A DNA stretch of 38,484 bases, taken from an uncultured Pelagibacteraceae bacterium. GTDB lineage: Bacteria; Pseudomonadota; Alphaproteobacteria; Pelagibacterales; Pelagibacteraceae. The DNA is taken from NCBI GenBank assembly GCA_902609915.1, contig CACLTO010000008.1, positions 1 to 38,484 on the forward strand. Reading direction: 5' to 3'. Below the pieces are notes generated by a model. It worked only from the letters and a program-made list of their open reading frames with translations, had not been told where the DNA came from and did no database searches. Below, in pieces: positions 26,658 to 35,408 of the stretch (position 1 is the first letter of the stretch; each line of letters starts with the position of its first letter). Both the position numbers and the translations under genes were made by a program.

Positions 26658-28422
26658 ATTTTTTAAAAAATTTTTTTTTTCTAAAAGATTTTTTTTTTAT
26701 TTTAACATTAGGTTTTTTTTTTTCTTTTGTTAAATTTTCTAGATTTTTTAGCTTTTCAAAATTCTCTATTAATTCAATTGTTTTTTTTGACTTATTTTTG
26801 ATATCAATAATATATTCAGGAATTATCAGAGAATTATCTGAGATTATGTCTATTTTTATTTTATTCTTTTTTTCAAAAAAAGTTAAATCTTCAATAAAAT
26901 TTTCTTTCACAAATTCAGAAATTTTGTCACAAACTTTTAATTCAACAAATTTTCCCTTGTTCATTACTGCTTTTAATTCAACTAATTTTAGTATCTTTTG
27001 TGCAAAAGACTGATCTGTAAGCTCAACTCTCCACTTAACTGCACTTTCTCTTAGTCTTTGTCTGGACATTTCAAGTAATCCAAAATTACTAATTCTGCCA
27101 ATCTGAATTCTTGCTCTATCCGATCTACATTTTTCTTTTAATCTTCTTTCTACAGTTCTTCTATTTCCATAACTTAGCATATCTATAAAATCTATTATAA
27201 TAAGTCCTGATAAATCTCGAATTTTTATTTGTCTTGCAATTTCCTCGGCTGCTTCTAAATTAGTATCTAAAGCAGTGCTTTCAACATTTCTTTGTTTAAT
27301 AGAGCTACCAGAATTTATATCGATAGAAACTAGAGCTTCTGTTGGATTTATTACAAGATAGCCTCCAGAACTGAGTTTTATTTCTGTTTCAAATATCTGA
27401 TTGAGTTTTTGTTCTATTCCTTCTTCAATAAATAAAGGTATCTTTCCTCGATACTTTTTTATTTTTCTTACGTGAGAGGGCATTAGCATTTTCATAAAAT
27501 TTTGAGCTTTTTTATAGCCCTCGTTTCCTTCTATAATTATACTTTTAGTATTATCGTCGTACATATCTCTTAAAGTTCTATTAATGATTTCACTTTCTTT
27601 ATGTATTAGTGAGGGTGCAATTGCATTAATAGCACTGTCTTTTATCTGGTTCCAAGTCTTTACTAATGTATTTAAATCATGGTCAATTTCATTTTTAGTT
27701 TTATTACTTCCAGCAGTTCTTACTATCAATCCCATTTCTTTTGGTATTTCAATTTGGTTTAAAATAGATCTTATTTTTTTTCTATCTACTGGATTGAAAA
27801 TTTTTCTTGAAATTCCACCACCTTTTGAGGTATTTGGCATCAATACAATATATTTTCCTGCTATAGAAATAAAAGTGCTTAACGCAGCACCTTTTTGACC
27901 TCTTTCGTCTTTTATTACTTGGACTAGAATGACTTGATTAGGTTTAATTACTTCTTGAATTTTATATCTTTTGAATTTATTTTTATTTTCTAATTTCTTA
28001 TTTTTTTCGTCAAAATTTTTTTCTTTTTCCTCATTTTCTTTTTTTTCTATATCAATAGGATCATCAATTTCTAGCTTACCCTCAGCTAAATTCTCATTTT
28101 CTTTTTCTTCAACTTTTTTTGATAACTCTTCTCTTAATTTTTCTTCCTCTCTTTTAATTAATTCAAGGTCACTTTTTGGAATTTGATAATAATCAGATTG
28201 AATATCATTGAATGATAAAAACCCATGTCTATCTCTGCCAAAGTCAACAAAGGCTGCTTGTAAAGATGGTTCAATTCTACTTACTTTTCCTAAATATATA
28301 TTGTTCTTTATGAGATTATTCTTTGAACCCTCATATTCATAATCTTCGATTTTGTCGTTAGATTTGAGAACAACTCTAGTTTCACTAGGATGCGATGCAT
28401 CAATGTATAAATTTTTTTCCAT
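26650..28422 (-). CDS. rne: RNase E/G family endoribonuclease lacking the Zn-link
   Basis: 590 residues from ATG 28422, giving the family start MEKNLYIDASHPSETRV; an upstream in-frame ATG at 28518 would add 32 unlike residues and overlap mrcA. The S1 domain (about 35-190) is split by a charged Glu/Lys-rich insert, then VILVQVIKDERGQKGAALST. The catalytic metal aspartates are in ALVSIDINSG and IIIDFIDM. After LEMSRQRLRES the usual CPxC is absent; the only cysteines are in KCRSDRAR and LKVCDK. The C-terminal end is a short Lys-rich tail with no long RNase E scaffold. It starts mRNA decay and matures RNAs. The symbol could equally be rng. Confidence 0.9.
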   Translation of the reverse strand: MEKNLYIDASHPSETRVVLKSNDKIEDYEYEGSKNNLIKNNIYLGKVSRIEPSLQAAFVDFGRDRHGFLSFNDIQSDYYQIPKSDLELIKREEEKLREELSKKVEEKENENLAEGKLEIDDPIDIEKKENEEKEKNFDEKNKKLENKNKFKRYKIQEVIKPNQVILVQVIKDERGQKGAALSTFISIAGKYIVLMPNTSKGGGISRKIFNPVDRKKIRSILNQIEIPKEMGLIVRTAGSNKTKNEIDHDLNTLVKTWNQIKDSAINAIAPSLIHKESEIINRTLRDMYDDNTKSIIIEGNEGYKKAQNFMKMLMPSHVRKIKKYRGKIPLFIEEGIEQKLNQIFETEIKLSSGGYLVINPTEALVSIDINSGSSIKQRNVESTALDTNLEAAEEIARQIKIRDLSGLIIIDFIDMLSYGNRRTVERRLKEKCRSDRARIQIGRISNFGLLEMSRQRLRESAVKWRVELTDQSFAQKILKLVELKAVMNKGKFVELKVCDKISEFVKENFIEDLTFFEKKNKIKIDIISDNSLIIPEYIIDIKNKSKKTIELIENFEKLKNLENLTKEKKKPNVKIKKKSFRKKKFFKKSK

Positions 28423-28511
28423 AATGTTAATTTTAAATATTTCATTTTTAAAAATTTTGTTTAATAAATTTGCCTTATCTTTAACAAATTCCATTATATA
28501 ATGAAATAAAA
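28423..28511. promoter_or_regulatory. Divergent promoter region, RNase E/G and mrcA
   Basis: The palindrome ATTATATAAT at 28493-28502 reads TATAAT on both strands (plus 28497-28502, minus 28498-28493). It could serve as a shared -10 core. On the plus strand it would place the mrcA start only about 3-5 nt from its initiation site; on the minus strand it would give RNase E/G a leader of about 60-65 nt. No strong -35 is visible in either direction. Confidence 0.35.
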
Positions 28512-30851
28512 ATGACAAAAATCATTAAAAATATCTTTATCGCATTTTTATGCATTTCAATGATATTTGTAATAGGAATTTTTGGAACATTATGGACTTT
28601 TTCAAATAAAATCCCAGATTATAAATTCTTAAAAAATTACAAACCACCTGTTTCAAGCAAGATGTACTCTGGAAACGGTGATTTAGTGGCTGATTTCTCA
28701 AAAGAAAAAAGGATATTTATACCTTATACCACAATTCCTAAAAAGGTAATTGATGCTTTTTTGTCAGCTGAGGATAAAAATTTTTATTCTCATCCTGGAG
28801 TTGATGCAAAAGGAGTTCTCAGAGCAACACTAAATAATATAAAAAATATTATGACTTCAAAAAGATTAGAAGGAGCGTCTACGATTACCCAACAAGTTGC
28901 CAAAAATTTTTTATTAACTAATGAAGTAAGTATAAAAAGAAAAATTAAAGAAGCAATTCTAGCTTTTAGAATAGAAAGAGCACTAAGCAAAGAAAGGATA
29001 TTAGAACTTTATCTTAATCAAATCTATTTAGGTAGTGGTGCTTATGGCATAGCGGCTGCTAGTCTTGAATATTTTGATAAATCAATTAAAGAACTTAATT
29101 ATGCAGAGGCAGCATTACTTGCAGCATTACCAAAGGCTCCTAGTAAATACAACCCTTATAGAAATATTGAATTAGCTAAATTTAGACGGGATCTTGTTCT
29201 ACAGAATCTTTATCAAAATGGATTTTTAGATATAAAAAAATACAATCAATATAAAAATCAAAAAATAAAACTAAAAAAAACTAAAAGAATATATTTGGAA
29301 GATGCGCAATACTATATCGAAGATGTAAGGAAAAATATTATAGAAAAACTTTCATATGAAAAAGTTTACAAACAAGGATATAATATAAATACCCCTATAA
29401 ATTTAAATTTGCAAAAAATAGCAACACAATCTTTAAGAAATGGTTTAATGGCATATGATAAAAGAAAAGGATGGAGGGGACCATTATTTAACATAAAAAA
29501 ACAAAAGAATTGGATAAAAAATATAGATAAAAAATATTTCTTGGAAAATTCGATAGATTGGAAAATAGCAATTGTAAAAGAAGTCAATCAATTTGAAACA
29601 AAAATAGAAACAATAGACAAAATTAAAGGACTTATAAGATACAAAGATATTACTTGGACTAAAAAAGAATTAAATGAAGTATTTCAAATTGGCGATGTAA
29701 TATATGTCCAGAAATTAAAAGATAATTTTTATAGTTTAAAACAGTTACCACAAATTAATGGAGGAATTATTATTATGGATCCATTTACTGGACGTGTACT
29801 TGCTTTGAGTGGTGGCTTTAGTTTTAAAAATAGCGAGTTTAATAGAGCTACCCAAGCCTTAAGACAACCTGGATCTGCATTCAAACCATTTGTTTATGCC
29901 TTGGCATTAGAAAATAAATATACACCTTCATCTTTAGTTCTTGATGCACCACTGGTTTTAGATCAAGGGATTGATTTAAAAAAATGGAAACCTGAAAATT
30001 ATGGAAAAAAATTTTATGGACCATCTACTTTAAGAATTGGACTCGAAAGGTCGAGGAATTTAATGACGATAAGAATAGCTCAAAATTTGGGGATAGATAA
30101 ACTTGCAAATTTTTCAAAAAAATTAAATATTTATGATGATCCAGACGAACTATTATCAATTTCGCTTGGATCAGCTGAGACAACTCTTTTAGATCTTACC
30201 TCTGCATATTCATCTTTTGTAAATGGAGGAAAACTAATAAGCCCAATTATAATAGACAGAATTCAAGACAGTGAAGGAAACACAATAATTAATAACGAAA
30301 ATAGAAAATGTGCAGATTGTAAAAATATATCGTTCACTGGTAAGAACTATCCATCAATAACAGATAATTACCAACAAGTTATATCTGAGCAAACTGCATA
30401 TCAAGTAACATCAATTTTAGAGGGCGTCATAAAAAGAGGGACTGGTAAAAAATTAAAAGATTTAAAACTTAATTTGGCTGGAAAAACTGGAACTACTAAT
30501 GAAAATACTGATGCTTGGTTTATAGGTTTTACCTCTAATTTAGTAATCGGGGTTTATGTAGGTATGGATAATCCAAAATCGTTAGGGAGATTTGAAACTG
30601 GATCAAAAGCAGCCTTACCAATTTTTAGAGAATTTGTTGAAAAAGCCGTTAAGAAATCTGAAGCCAGACCATTTAAAGTCCCAAAAAAAATGACCTTAAT
30701 GGTTGTTGATCCTTTAAATGGAGAAAAAGCAAAATTTAACTCAAAAAACACAATTATTGAGGCATATAAAAGTATAAATGTTTTAGACGGAAAAGTTTTA
30801 TATTCAGATAACAATAGATTAGACATAAATAATATATTAAAGTTTTATTAA
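28512..30851 (+). CDS. mrcA: Penicillin-binding protein 1A (bifunctional class A PBP)
   Basis: 779 residues. One N-terminal membrane helix (about 8-30). The glycosyltransferase domain (about 55-225) has AEDKNFYSHPGVDAKG, EGASTITQQVAKNFLL and YLNQIYLGSGAYG. The transpeptidase domain (about 415-690) has the serine motif in QPGSAFKPFVYA, and KTGTTNENTDAWF. A CxxC pair (RKCADCKN, about 598-603) lies in the transpeptidase region. It polymerises and crosslinks murein on the periplasmic face. Its stop shares a base with the prfB start (TAATG). Confidence 0.96.
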   Translation: MTKIIKNIFIAFLCISMIFVIGIFGTLWTFSNKIPDYKFLKNYKPPVSSKMYSGNGDLVADFSKEKRIFIPYTTIPKKVIDAFLSAEDKNFYSHPGVDAKGVLRATLNNIKNIMTSKRLEGASTITQQVAKNFLLTNEVSIKRKIKEAILAFRIERALSKERILELYLNQIYLGSGAYGIAAASLEYFDKSIKELNYAEAALLAALPKAPSKYNPYRNIELAKFRRDLVLQNLYQNGFLDIKKYNQYKNQKIKLKKTKRIYLEDAQYYIEDVRKNIIEKLSYEKVYKQGYNINTPINLNLQKIATQSLRNGLMAYDKRKGWRGPLFNIKKQKNWIKNIDKKYFLENSIDWKIAIVKEVNQFETKIETIDKIKGLIRYKDITWTKKELNEVFQIGDVIYVQKLKDNFYSLKQLPQINGGIIIMDPFTGRVLALSGGFSFKNSEFNRATQALRQPGSAFKPFVYALALENKYTPSSLVLDAPLVLDQGIDLKKWKPENYGKKFYGPSTLRIGLERSRNLMTIRIAQNLGIDKLANFSKKLNIYDDPDELLSISLGSAETTLLDLTSAYSSFVNGGKLISPIIIDRIQDSEGNTIINNENRKCADCKNISFTGKNYPSITDNYQQVISEQTAYQVTSILEGVIKRGTGKKLKDLKLNLAGKTGTTNENTDAWFIGFTSNLVIGVYVGMDNPKSLGRFETGSKAALPIFREFVEKAVKKSEARPFKVPKKMTLMVVDPLNGEKAKFNSKNTIIEAYKSINVLDGKVLYSDNNRLDINNILKFY

Positions 30852-31946
30852 TGGACGATAAATATTTAGAATTTAAAAGAGAAATCGAAAAAATTAATTT
30901 AAGAGTCAAGGAGTATCTTTGAAAATAATAAGATATTTAGAAAATTAGATATCTTAAATAAAGAGATGCTAGATAATGGCTTTTGGCAAAATAAAGTTAA
31001 TTCACAAAAAATAATTAAAGAGAAAAAACTTTTTGAGGATCTTATAAATTCTTATAAAGACTCAACAAATCAACTTAAAGATCTCAACGATTTATATACT
31101 TTAGCGACAGATGAAAATAACATTAATGTTAAAAATGAGACAGTAGACAGTATTAAAGAACTTAGAGCCAAAGTAAAAAGAAATGAGATTAAATGCTTCC
31201 TGTCAAACGAAGTTGATCCTTTAGATTGTTACATAGAAATTCATGCTGGAGCTGGTGGGACTGAGAGTCAAGATTGGGCCACCATGCTTAGAAGAATGTA
31301 CATGAAATGGTCAGATAGTAAAAATTTTACCCTTGATTTGATAAGCGAACATAAAGGAGAGGAAGCTGGAATAAAATCTTCAACTATTAAAATTAAAGGT
31401 GATTATGTATTTGGATGGCTAAAAAAAGAATCTGGAATTCATAGACTTGTAAGGATATCACCATTTGACTCAGGAGCTAGACGACATACAAGTTTTGCAA
31501 GTGTTTGGGTTTACCCAGTCGTTGATGAAAATTTAAACATTGAAATTTTAGATAAGGACTTAAGAATTGATACTTATCGCTCTAGTGGTGCTGGGGGGCA
31601 ACATGTGAATACAACAGATAGCGCTGTTAGAATTACTCATTTACCATCAAAAATAGTAGTGCAATGTCAGAATGAAAGATCTCAGCATAAGAATAAAGAA
31701 ACATGTATGAATATGTTAAAAGCAAGACTCTATGATTTTGAAATGAAAAAAAAAGATAAACAAAGTCAAAATAATGAAGCTTTAAAATCTGATATAGGCT
31801 GGGGACATCAAATTAGATCATACGTGCTTCAACCTTACAGATTAGTTAAGGATAATAGAACAAATTTCGAGAGCACAAGTCCAGATAAAGTTTTAGATGG
31901 TGATATTGATGCTTTTTTAGAAAAATCTTTATATCAAATTAAATGA
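30851..31946 (+). CDS. prfB: Peptide chain release factor 2, with programmed +1 frameshift
   Basis: The gene is read in two frames. The first runs from ATG 30851 for 23 codons (MDDKYLEFKREIEKI..., ending KEYL) to an in-frame TGA at 30920-30922. A +1 shift at CTT TGA continues in the frame that begins GAA at 30921 (ENNKIFRKLDIL, then MLDNGFW) to 31946, giving 364 residues, as in E. coli RF2. The stop-codon recognition motif SPF is at about 203-205 and the catalytic GGQ at about 248-250. It terminates at UGA and UAA. It overlaps mrcA by 1 bp and the AsmA-like gene by 4 bp. It is a regulated gene, not a pseudogene. Confidence 0.96.
30908..30922 (+). promoter_or_regulatory. prfB programmed +1 frameshift site
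   Basis: The string AAGGAGTATCTTTGA has the RF2 recoding layout: an internal Shine-Dalgarno AAGGAG (30908-30913), three bases, the slippery CTT (30917-30919) and the stop TGA (30920-30922). In E. coli the same spacing makes ribosomes pause when RF2 is scarce and slip +1. The base after TGA is A here rather than the C of E. coli. Confidence 0.93.
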
Positions 31947-34141
31947 AAAAAATAATTTATAAATTTTTAATATTCTCATTGTTAATAATTTTTGGTTTTA
32001 TTACTTATCTGAGTACTATTGGTATAAAAACAGATGCTTTTAACAATCAGATATCTAAAGAAGTTAAAAAAATTAATAATCAATTAGACCTAGATTTAGA
32101 CAAGATAAGTATCATTTTAGATCCCTTTAAATTTAAATTAGTATTAAAAACGATTGGTGCCAATCTTAAAAACAAAAATAAATCAATTAAACTCGAAAGT
32201 GTTAGATCTAATATTGATATCAAGACATTTATAAATAAAAAACTATCGTTAACAGAATTAGATATCACTACAAGAACTATAGAAATAAAAAATTTAATTT
32301 CATTTGTGAGATTAATAAAAGACAACCCTCAAATTTACATTTTAGAAAAGTTTTTAAAAAAAGGATATTTGATAGCAGACATAAGTCTTAAATTTGATCA
32401 AAAGGGTGATGTTGAAAATGATTTTATAATAAAGGGATTTGTAAAAGATGTTGAATTGAGTCCTTTTAAGAAAATAGATTTATCAAAAATAAATTTTATT
32501 TTTAATATTAAAAGTAATGAGTTTGAATTTAAAGATATAGAACTATCTTACGATAATAATAAATTCACGTTTCCAGAATTAAATTTAATAAAAGAAAAAA
32601 ATGATTTCTTAGTCTCAGGAAAAAATAAAAATAAGAATATTAATTTAGACAATAAAAAAATTAATAAATTATTAAATAATGAATTTTCTAATTTAGAAAT
32701 CAAATCAGCAAAATTTGATTTAGAAAATATTTTTTCATTTAAAATAAATAATAAATATAAGATAAATGATTTAAAGATAAATTCATTATTAAATTTAAAG
32801 AATTCCAAATTTATAATTTCACAAAATTTGAAAGAGTTCTTTCCAAATATAAATGAGATGATTGAGTTATCAAATCACCAAATACAAATTGAATATAAAA
32901 AAGATCTTTTAAATATCAATGGTAATGGAAATATACTTATTCAAAAAGAAAATGATAACATCAAATATAATTTATCGAAATCTGTAAAAAACTTAAAATT
33001 TAATACCTCATTAGAGATAAAAAAGAATCCTTTTCATCTGAATTTTTTGAATTATAAAAAAGGTCAGGATGATAAATTAGAAATCATTATTCTTGGAGAT
33101 AAAAGTCTATTATCAAATGAAATTAATTTGAAGAAAGTCTCAATTAAGGAAAACTACAATAAATTTGAAGTCAAAAATTTATCATTATCAAAGAAATATA
33201 AAATTAAATCTGTAAGCAATATAAATTTAAGTTATATCGATAATGACTTATTAAAAAATGAATTATCTATTCAAAAAAAAGATGAAAATTATTTATTAGA
33301 TTCTAAGATTTTTAATGCAACTAAAATAATAGATGATTTATTGAAAGCTAATAAAAATTCAGACACCAAAAAAATTTTTTCTAACAATTTTAAGCTAAAT
33401 ATAAAGATAAAAGAGGCATTTCTTGATAAAGATCATCAAATAAAAGAATTAGATGGATATTTAAAATTTAGAGATAGCGAAGTAATTGATGCGAATTTAG
33501 TTGGAGATTTTTCTGATAATCAGAAGATTAATTTCACCATTAGATCTACTTCAAATGAAAAAATTACAACTCTTTATTCCGATTTAGCAAAACCTTTTGT
33601 CAATAGATACAAATTTATAAAAGGTTTTGAGGAGGGTAATTTAGATTTTCATTCTATAAAACAAAACGATTTATCGAATTCTAAATTAATAATAGATAAT
33701 TTTAAAGTTCAGGAAGTACCAGCTTTAGCAAAATTATTAACATTAGCATCTCTTCAAGGTATCGCTGACTTGTTAACTGGTGAGGGAATAAGATTTACAG
33801 ATTTTGAGATGAAATTTTCAAATAAGAATAATTTGATGAAAATAGAGGAGCTATATGCTATCGGCCCTGCTATTTCTTTATTAATGGAAGGGTATATTGA
33901 AAGTGATGACTTGGTTAGTCTTAGAGGAACAATGGTACCAGCAACAACAATTAATAGAACTATATCTTCTATTCCTCTTATTGGAGATATTTTAGTAGGA
34001 AAGAAAGCTGGAGAGGGTGTTTTTGGTGTGAGTTTCAAGGTTAAAGGCCCACCAAATAAATTAAAAACAACCGTAAATCCTGTTAAAACTCTTACACCAA
34101 GGTTTATCACAAGAACTCTTGAAAAAATAAAAAAAAATTAG
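31943..34141 (+). CDS. AsmA-like / DUF3971-type envelope protein
   Basis: 732 residues. A single N-terminal membrane helix (about 5-25) is followed by a long, low-complexity Asn/Lys/Leu/Ile-rich beta-strand-like region, the pattern of AsmA/TamB/YhdP lipid-bridge proteins. The C-terminal part is best conserved: VPALAKLLTLASLQGIADLL, EGIRFTDFEMKFS, LYAIGPAISLLMEGYIE, RGTMVPATTINR and IPLIGDILVGKKAGEGVFGV. Such proteins probably help move phospholipid to the outer membrane; that role here is inferred. It starts with an ATGA overlap with prfB and overlaps tyrS by 4 bp at the 3' end. Confidence 0.8.
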   Translation: MKKIIYKFLIFSLLIIFGFITYLSTIGIKTDAFNNQISKEVKKINNQLDLDLDKISIILDPFKFKLVLKTIGANLKNKNKSIKLESVRSNIDIKTFINKKLSLTELDITTRTIEIKNLISFVRLIKDNPQIYILEKFLKKGYLIADISLKFDQKGDVENDFIIKGFVKDVELSPFKKIDLSKINFIFNIKSNEFEFKDIELSYDNNKFTFPELNLIKEKNDFLVSGKNKNKNINLDNKKINKLLNNEFSNLEIKSAKFDLENIFSFKINNKYKINDLKINSLLNLKNSKFIISQNLKEFFPNINEMIELSNHQIQIEYKKDLLNINGNGNILIQKENDNIKYNLSKSVKNLKFNTSLEIKKNPFHLNFLNYKKGQDDKLEIIILGDKSLLSNEINLKKVSIKENYNKFEVKNLSLSKKYKIKSVSNINLSYIDNDLLKNELSIQKKDENYLLDSKIFNATKIIDDLLKANKNSDTKKIFSNNFKLNIKIKEAFLDKDHQIKELDGYLKFRDSEVIDANLVGDFSDNQKINFTIRSTSNEKITTLYSDLAKPFVNRYKFIKGFEEGNLDFHSIKQNDLSNSKLIIDNFKVQEVPALAKLLTLASLQGIADLLTGEGIRFTDFEMKFSNKNNLMKIEELYAIGPAISLLMEGYIESDDLVSLRGTMVPATTINRTISSIPLIGDILVGKKAGEGVFGVSFKVKGPPNKLKTTVNPVKTLTPRFITRTLEKIKKN

Positions 34142-35367
34142 CTTATTTTAACTTTGATATGTCTTTTTTTTCCTAAAGATAGCTTAATTGTGTTTTCTTC
34201 TAATAATTTTTCATTGACTATTAGCTTTTCGTTGTTGATAATTTGATTATTCACTCTAACACCATTACCTTTAATTAATCTTCTTATCTCACTTTTAGAT
34301 TTCTCTAACTTGGAAAGAATTATTAAATCAATAATAGTTAACTTATTGTTTAATTGATTTTTCTTAATTGAGACAGTAGGTAATGCAGATCCTATAGAAT
34401 GCTCTGAAAAAGTTTTTATCGCGGTTTCTTCACTCTTTTTTGCTTCTCGCTCCCCGTGAAGCATAGAAGTGGTTTGATTTGCTAAAACAATTTTTTGCTC
34501 ATTAATATCTTTTTCCTTAATTCTTTCTATTTCATTAACACTTAAATCTGTAAAAAAATTCATGAATTTTGATACATCTCTATCATCTATATTTCTCCAA
34601 AATTGCCAATAATCGTATGGCGATAAAAATTTTTCGTCTAACCATATTGCTCCATTTTCAGTTTTCCCCATTTTAGCACCAGTCGCCAATGTAATTAAAG
34701 GAGTGGTTAAACCATATGTTTGTTTATTTGAATGTCTTTTTATTAGATCCACACCATTGACTATATTACCCCACTGATCAGATCCACCGATTTGCAATGT
34801 ACAATTTTCTTTTTTATTAAGTTCTAAAAAATCATAAGCTTGTAAAATCATATAATTAAATTCCATGTAACTTAGAGATTGTTCCCTATCTAACCTTGTT
34901 TTCACACTTTCAAAAGTTAACATCTTATTTATTGTAAAATGTTTTCCAATATCTCGCAAAAAAGAAATATAATTTAAACTCTTTAACCACTGAAAATTAT
35001 TTACAAATATTGGTTTTGTATTTTTATCATTTGTATTTAAAAATTTTTTTAAAATTCTTTCAATATTTTTAGAGTTTTTTTCAATTTCATCTTCACTTAA
35101 AATTTTTCTTGTTTTATCTTTACCAGAGGGATCACCGATTCTTGTAGTTCCTCCACCTAATAATACAATTGGTTGATGCCCATATTTCTGAAGCATACGT
35201 AAACACATAATTTGTAAAAGACTACCAACATGTAAACTTTCAGCTGTACAATCGAAACCAATGTAAGCTTTAATCTTTTTTATATCTAATAATGAGGATA
35301 ACTCATTTTCATTGGTACATTGATAAAAGTAACCTCTGTCTTTAAATTCTTTTAAAAATTTATTCAT
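34138..35367 (-). CDS. tyrS: Tyrosyl-tRNA synthetase
   Basis: 409 residues. The tyrosine pocket starts at AYIGFDCTAESLHVGSL, with HVGS (46-49) as the HIGH variant. GGGTTRIGDPSGKD and the QIGGSDQWGNIVNG block are standard, and KMGKTENGAIW is the KMSKS-equivalent loop. An S4 RNA-binding domain (about 345-409) ends the protein. This is the longer TyrRS form typical of Gram-negatives. It lies divergent from anmK across about 41 bp. Confidence 0.97.
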   Translation of the reverse strand: MNKFLKEFKDRGYFYQCTNENELSSLLDIKKIKAYIGFDCTAESLHVGSLLQIMCLRMLQKYGHQPIVLLGGGTTRIGDPSGKDKTRKILSEDEIEKNSKNIERILKKFLNTNDKNTKPIFVNNFQWLKSLNYISFLRDIGKHFTINKMLTFESVKTRLDREQSLSYMEFNYMILQAYDFLELNKKENCTLQIGGSDQWGNIVNGVDLIKRHSNKQTYGLTTPLITLATGAKMGKTENGAIWLDEKFLSPYDYWQFWRNIDDRDVSKFMNFFTDLSVNEIERIKEKDINEQKIVLANQTTSMLHGEREAKKSEETAIKTFSEHSIGSALPTVSIKKNQLNNKLTIIDLIILSKLEKSKSEIRRLIKGNGVRVNNQIINNEKLIVNEKLLEENTIKLSLGKKRHIKVKIS

Positions 35368-35408
35368 AAGCGTATAATTCTACAATATACAAATTTTATT
35401 AAAAAAAA

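Noticed and set aside
28423..28518. N-terminal extension of RNase E/G to ATG 28518
   Set aside because: The extension is unlike the family, overlaps mrcA and uses up the promoter space; MEKNLYIDASHPSETRV is the normal start.
30300..30325. CxxC in PBP1A as a novel redox switch
   Set aside because: As I recall, similar cysteine pairs occur in other alphaproteobacterial PBP1A proteins, so it is noted in the gene entry only.
30966..31946. prfB starting at internal ATG 30966
   Set aside because: The upstream frame, internal Shine-Dalgarno and CTT TGA shift site are all in place, so the gene starts at 30851.
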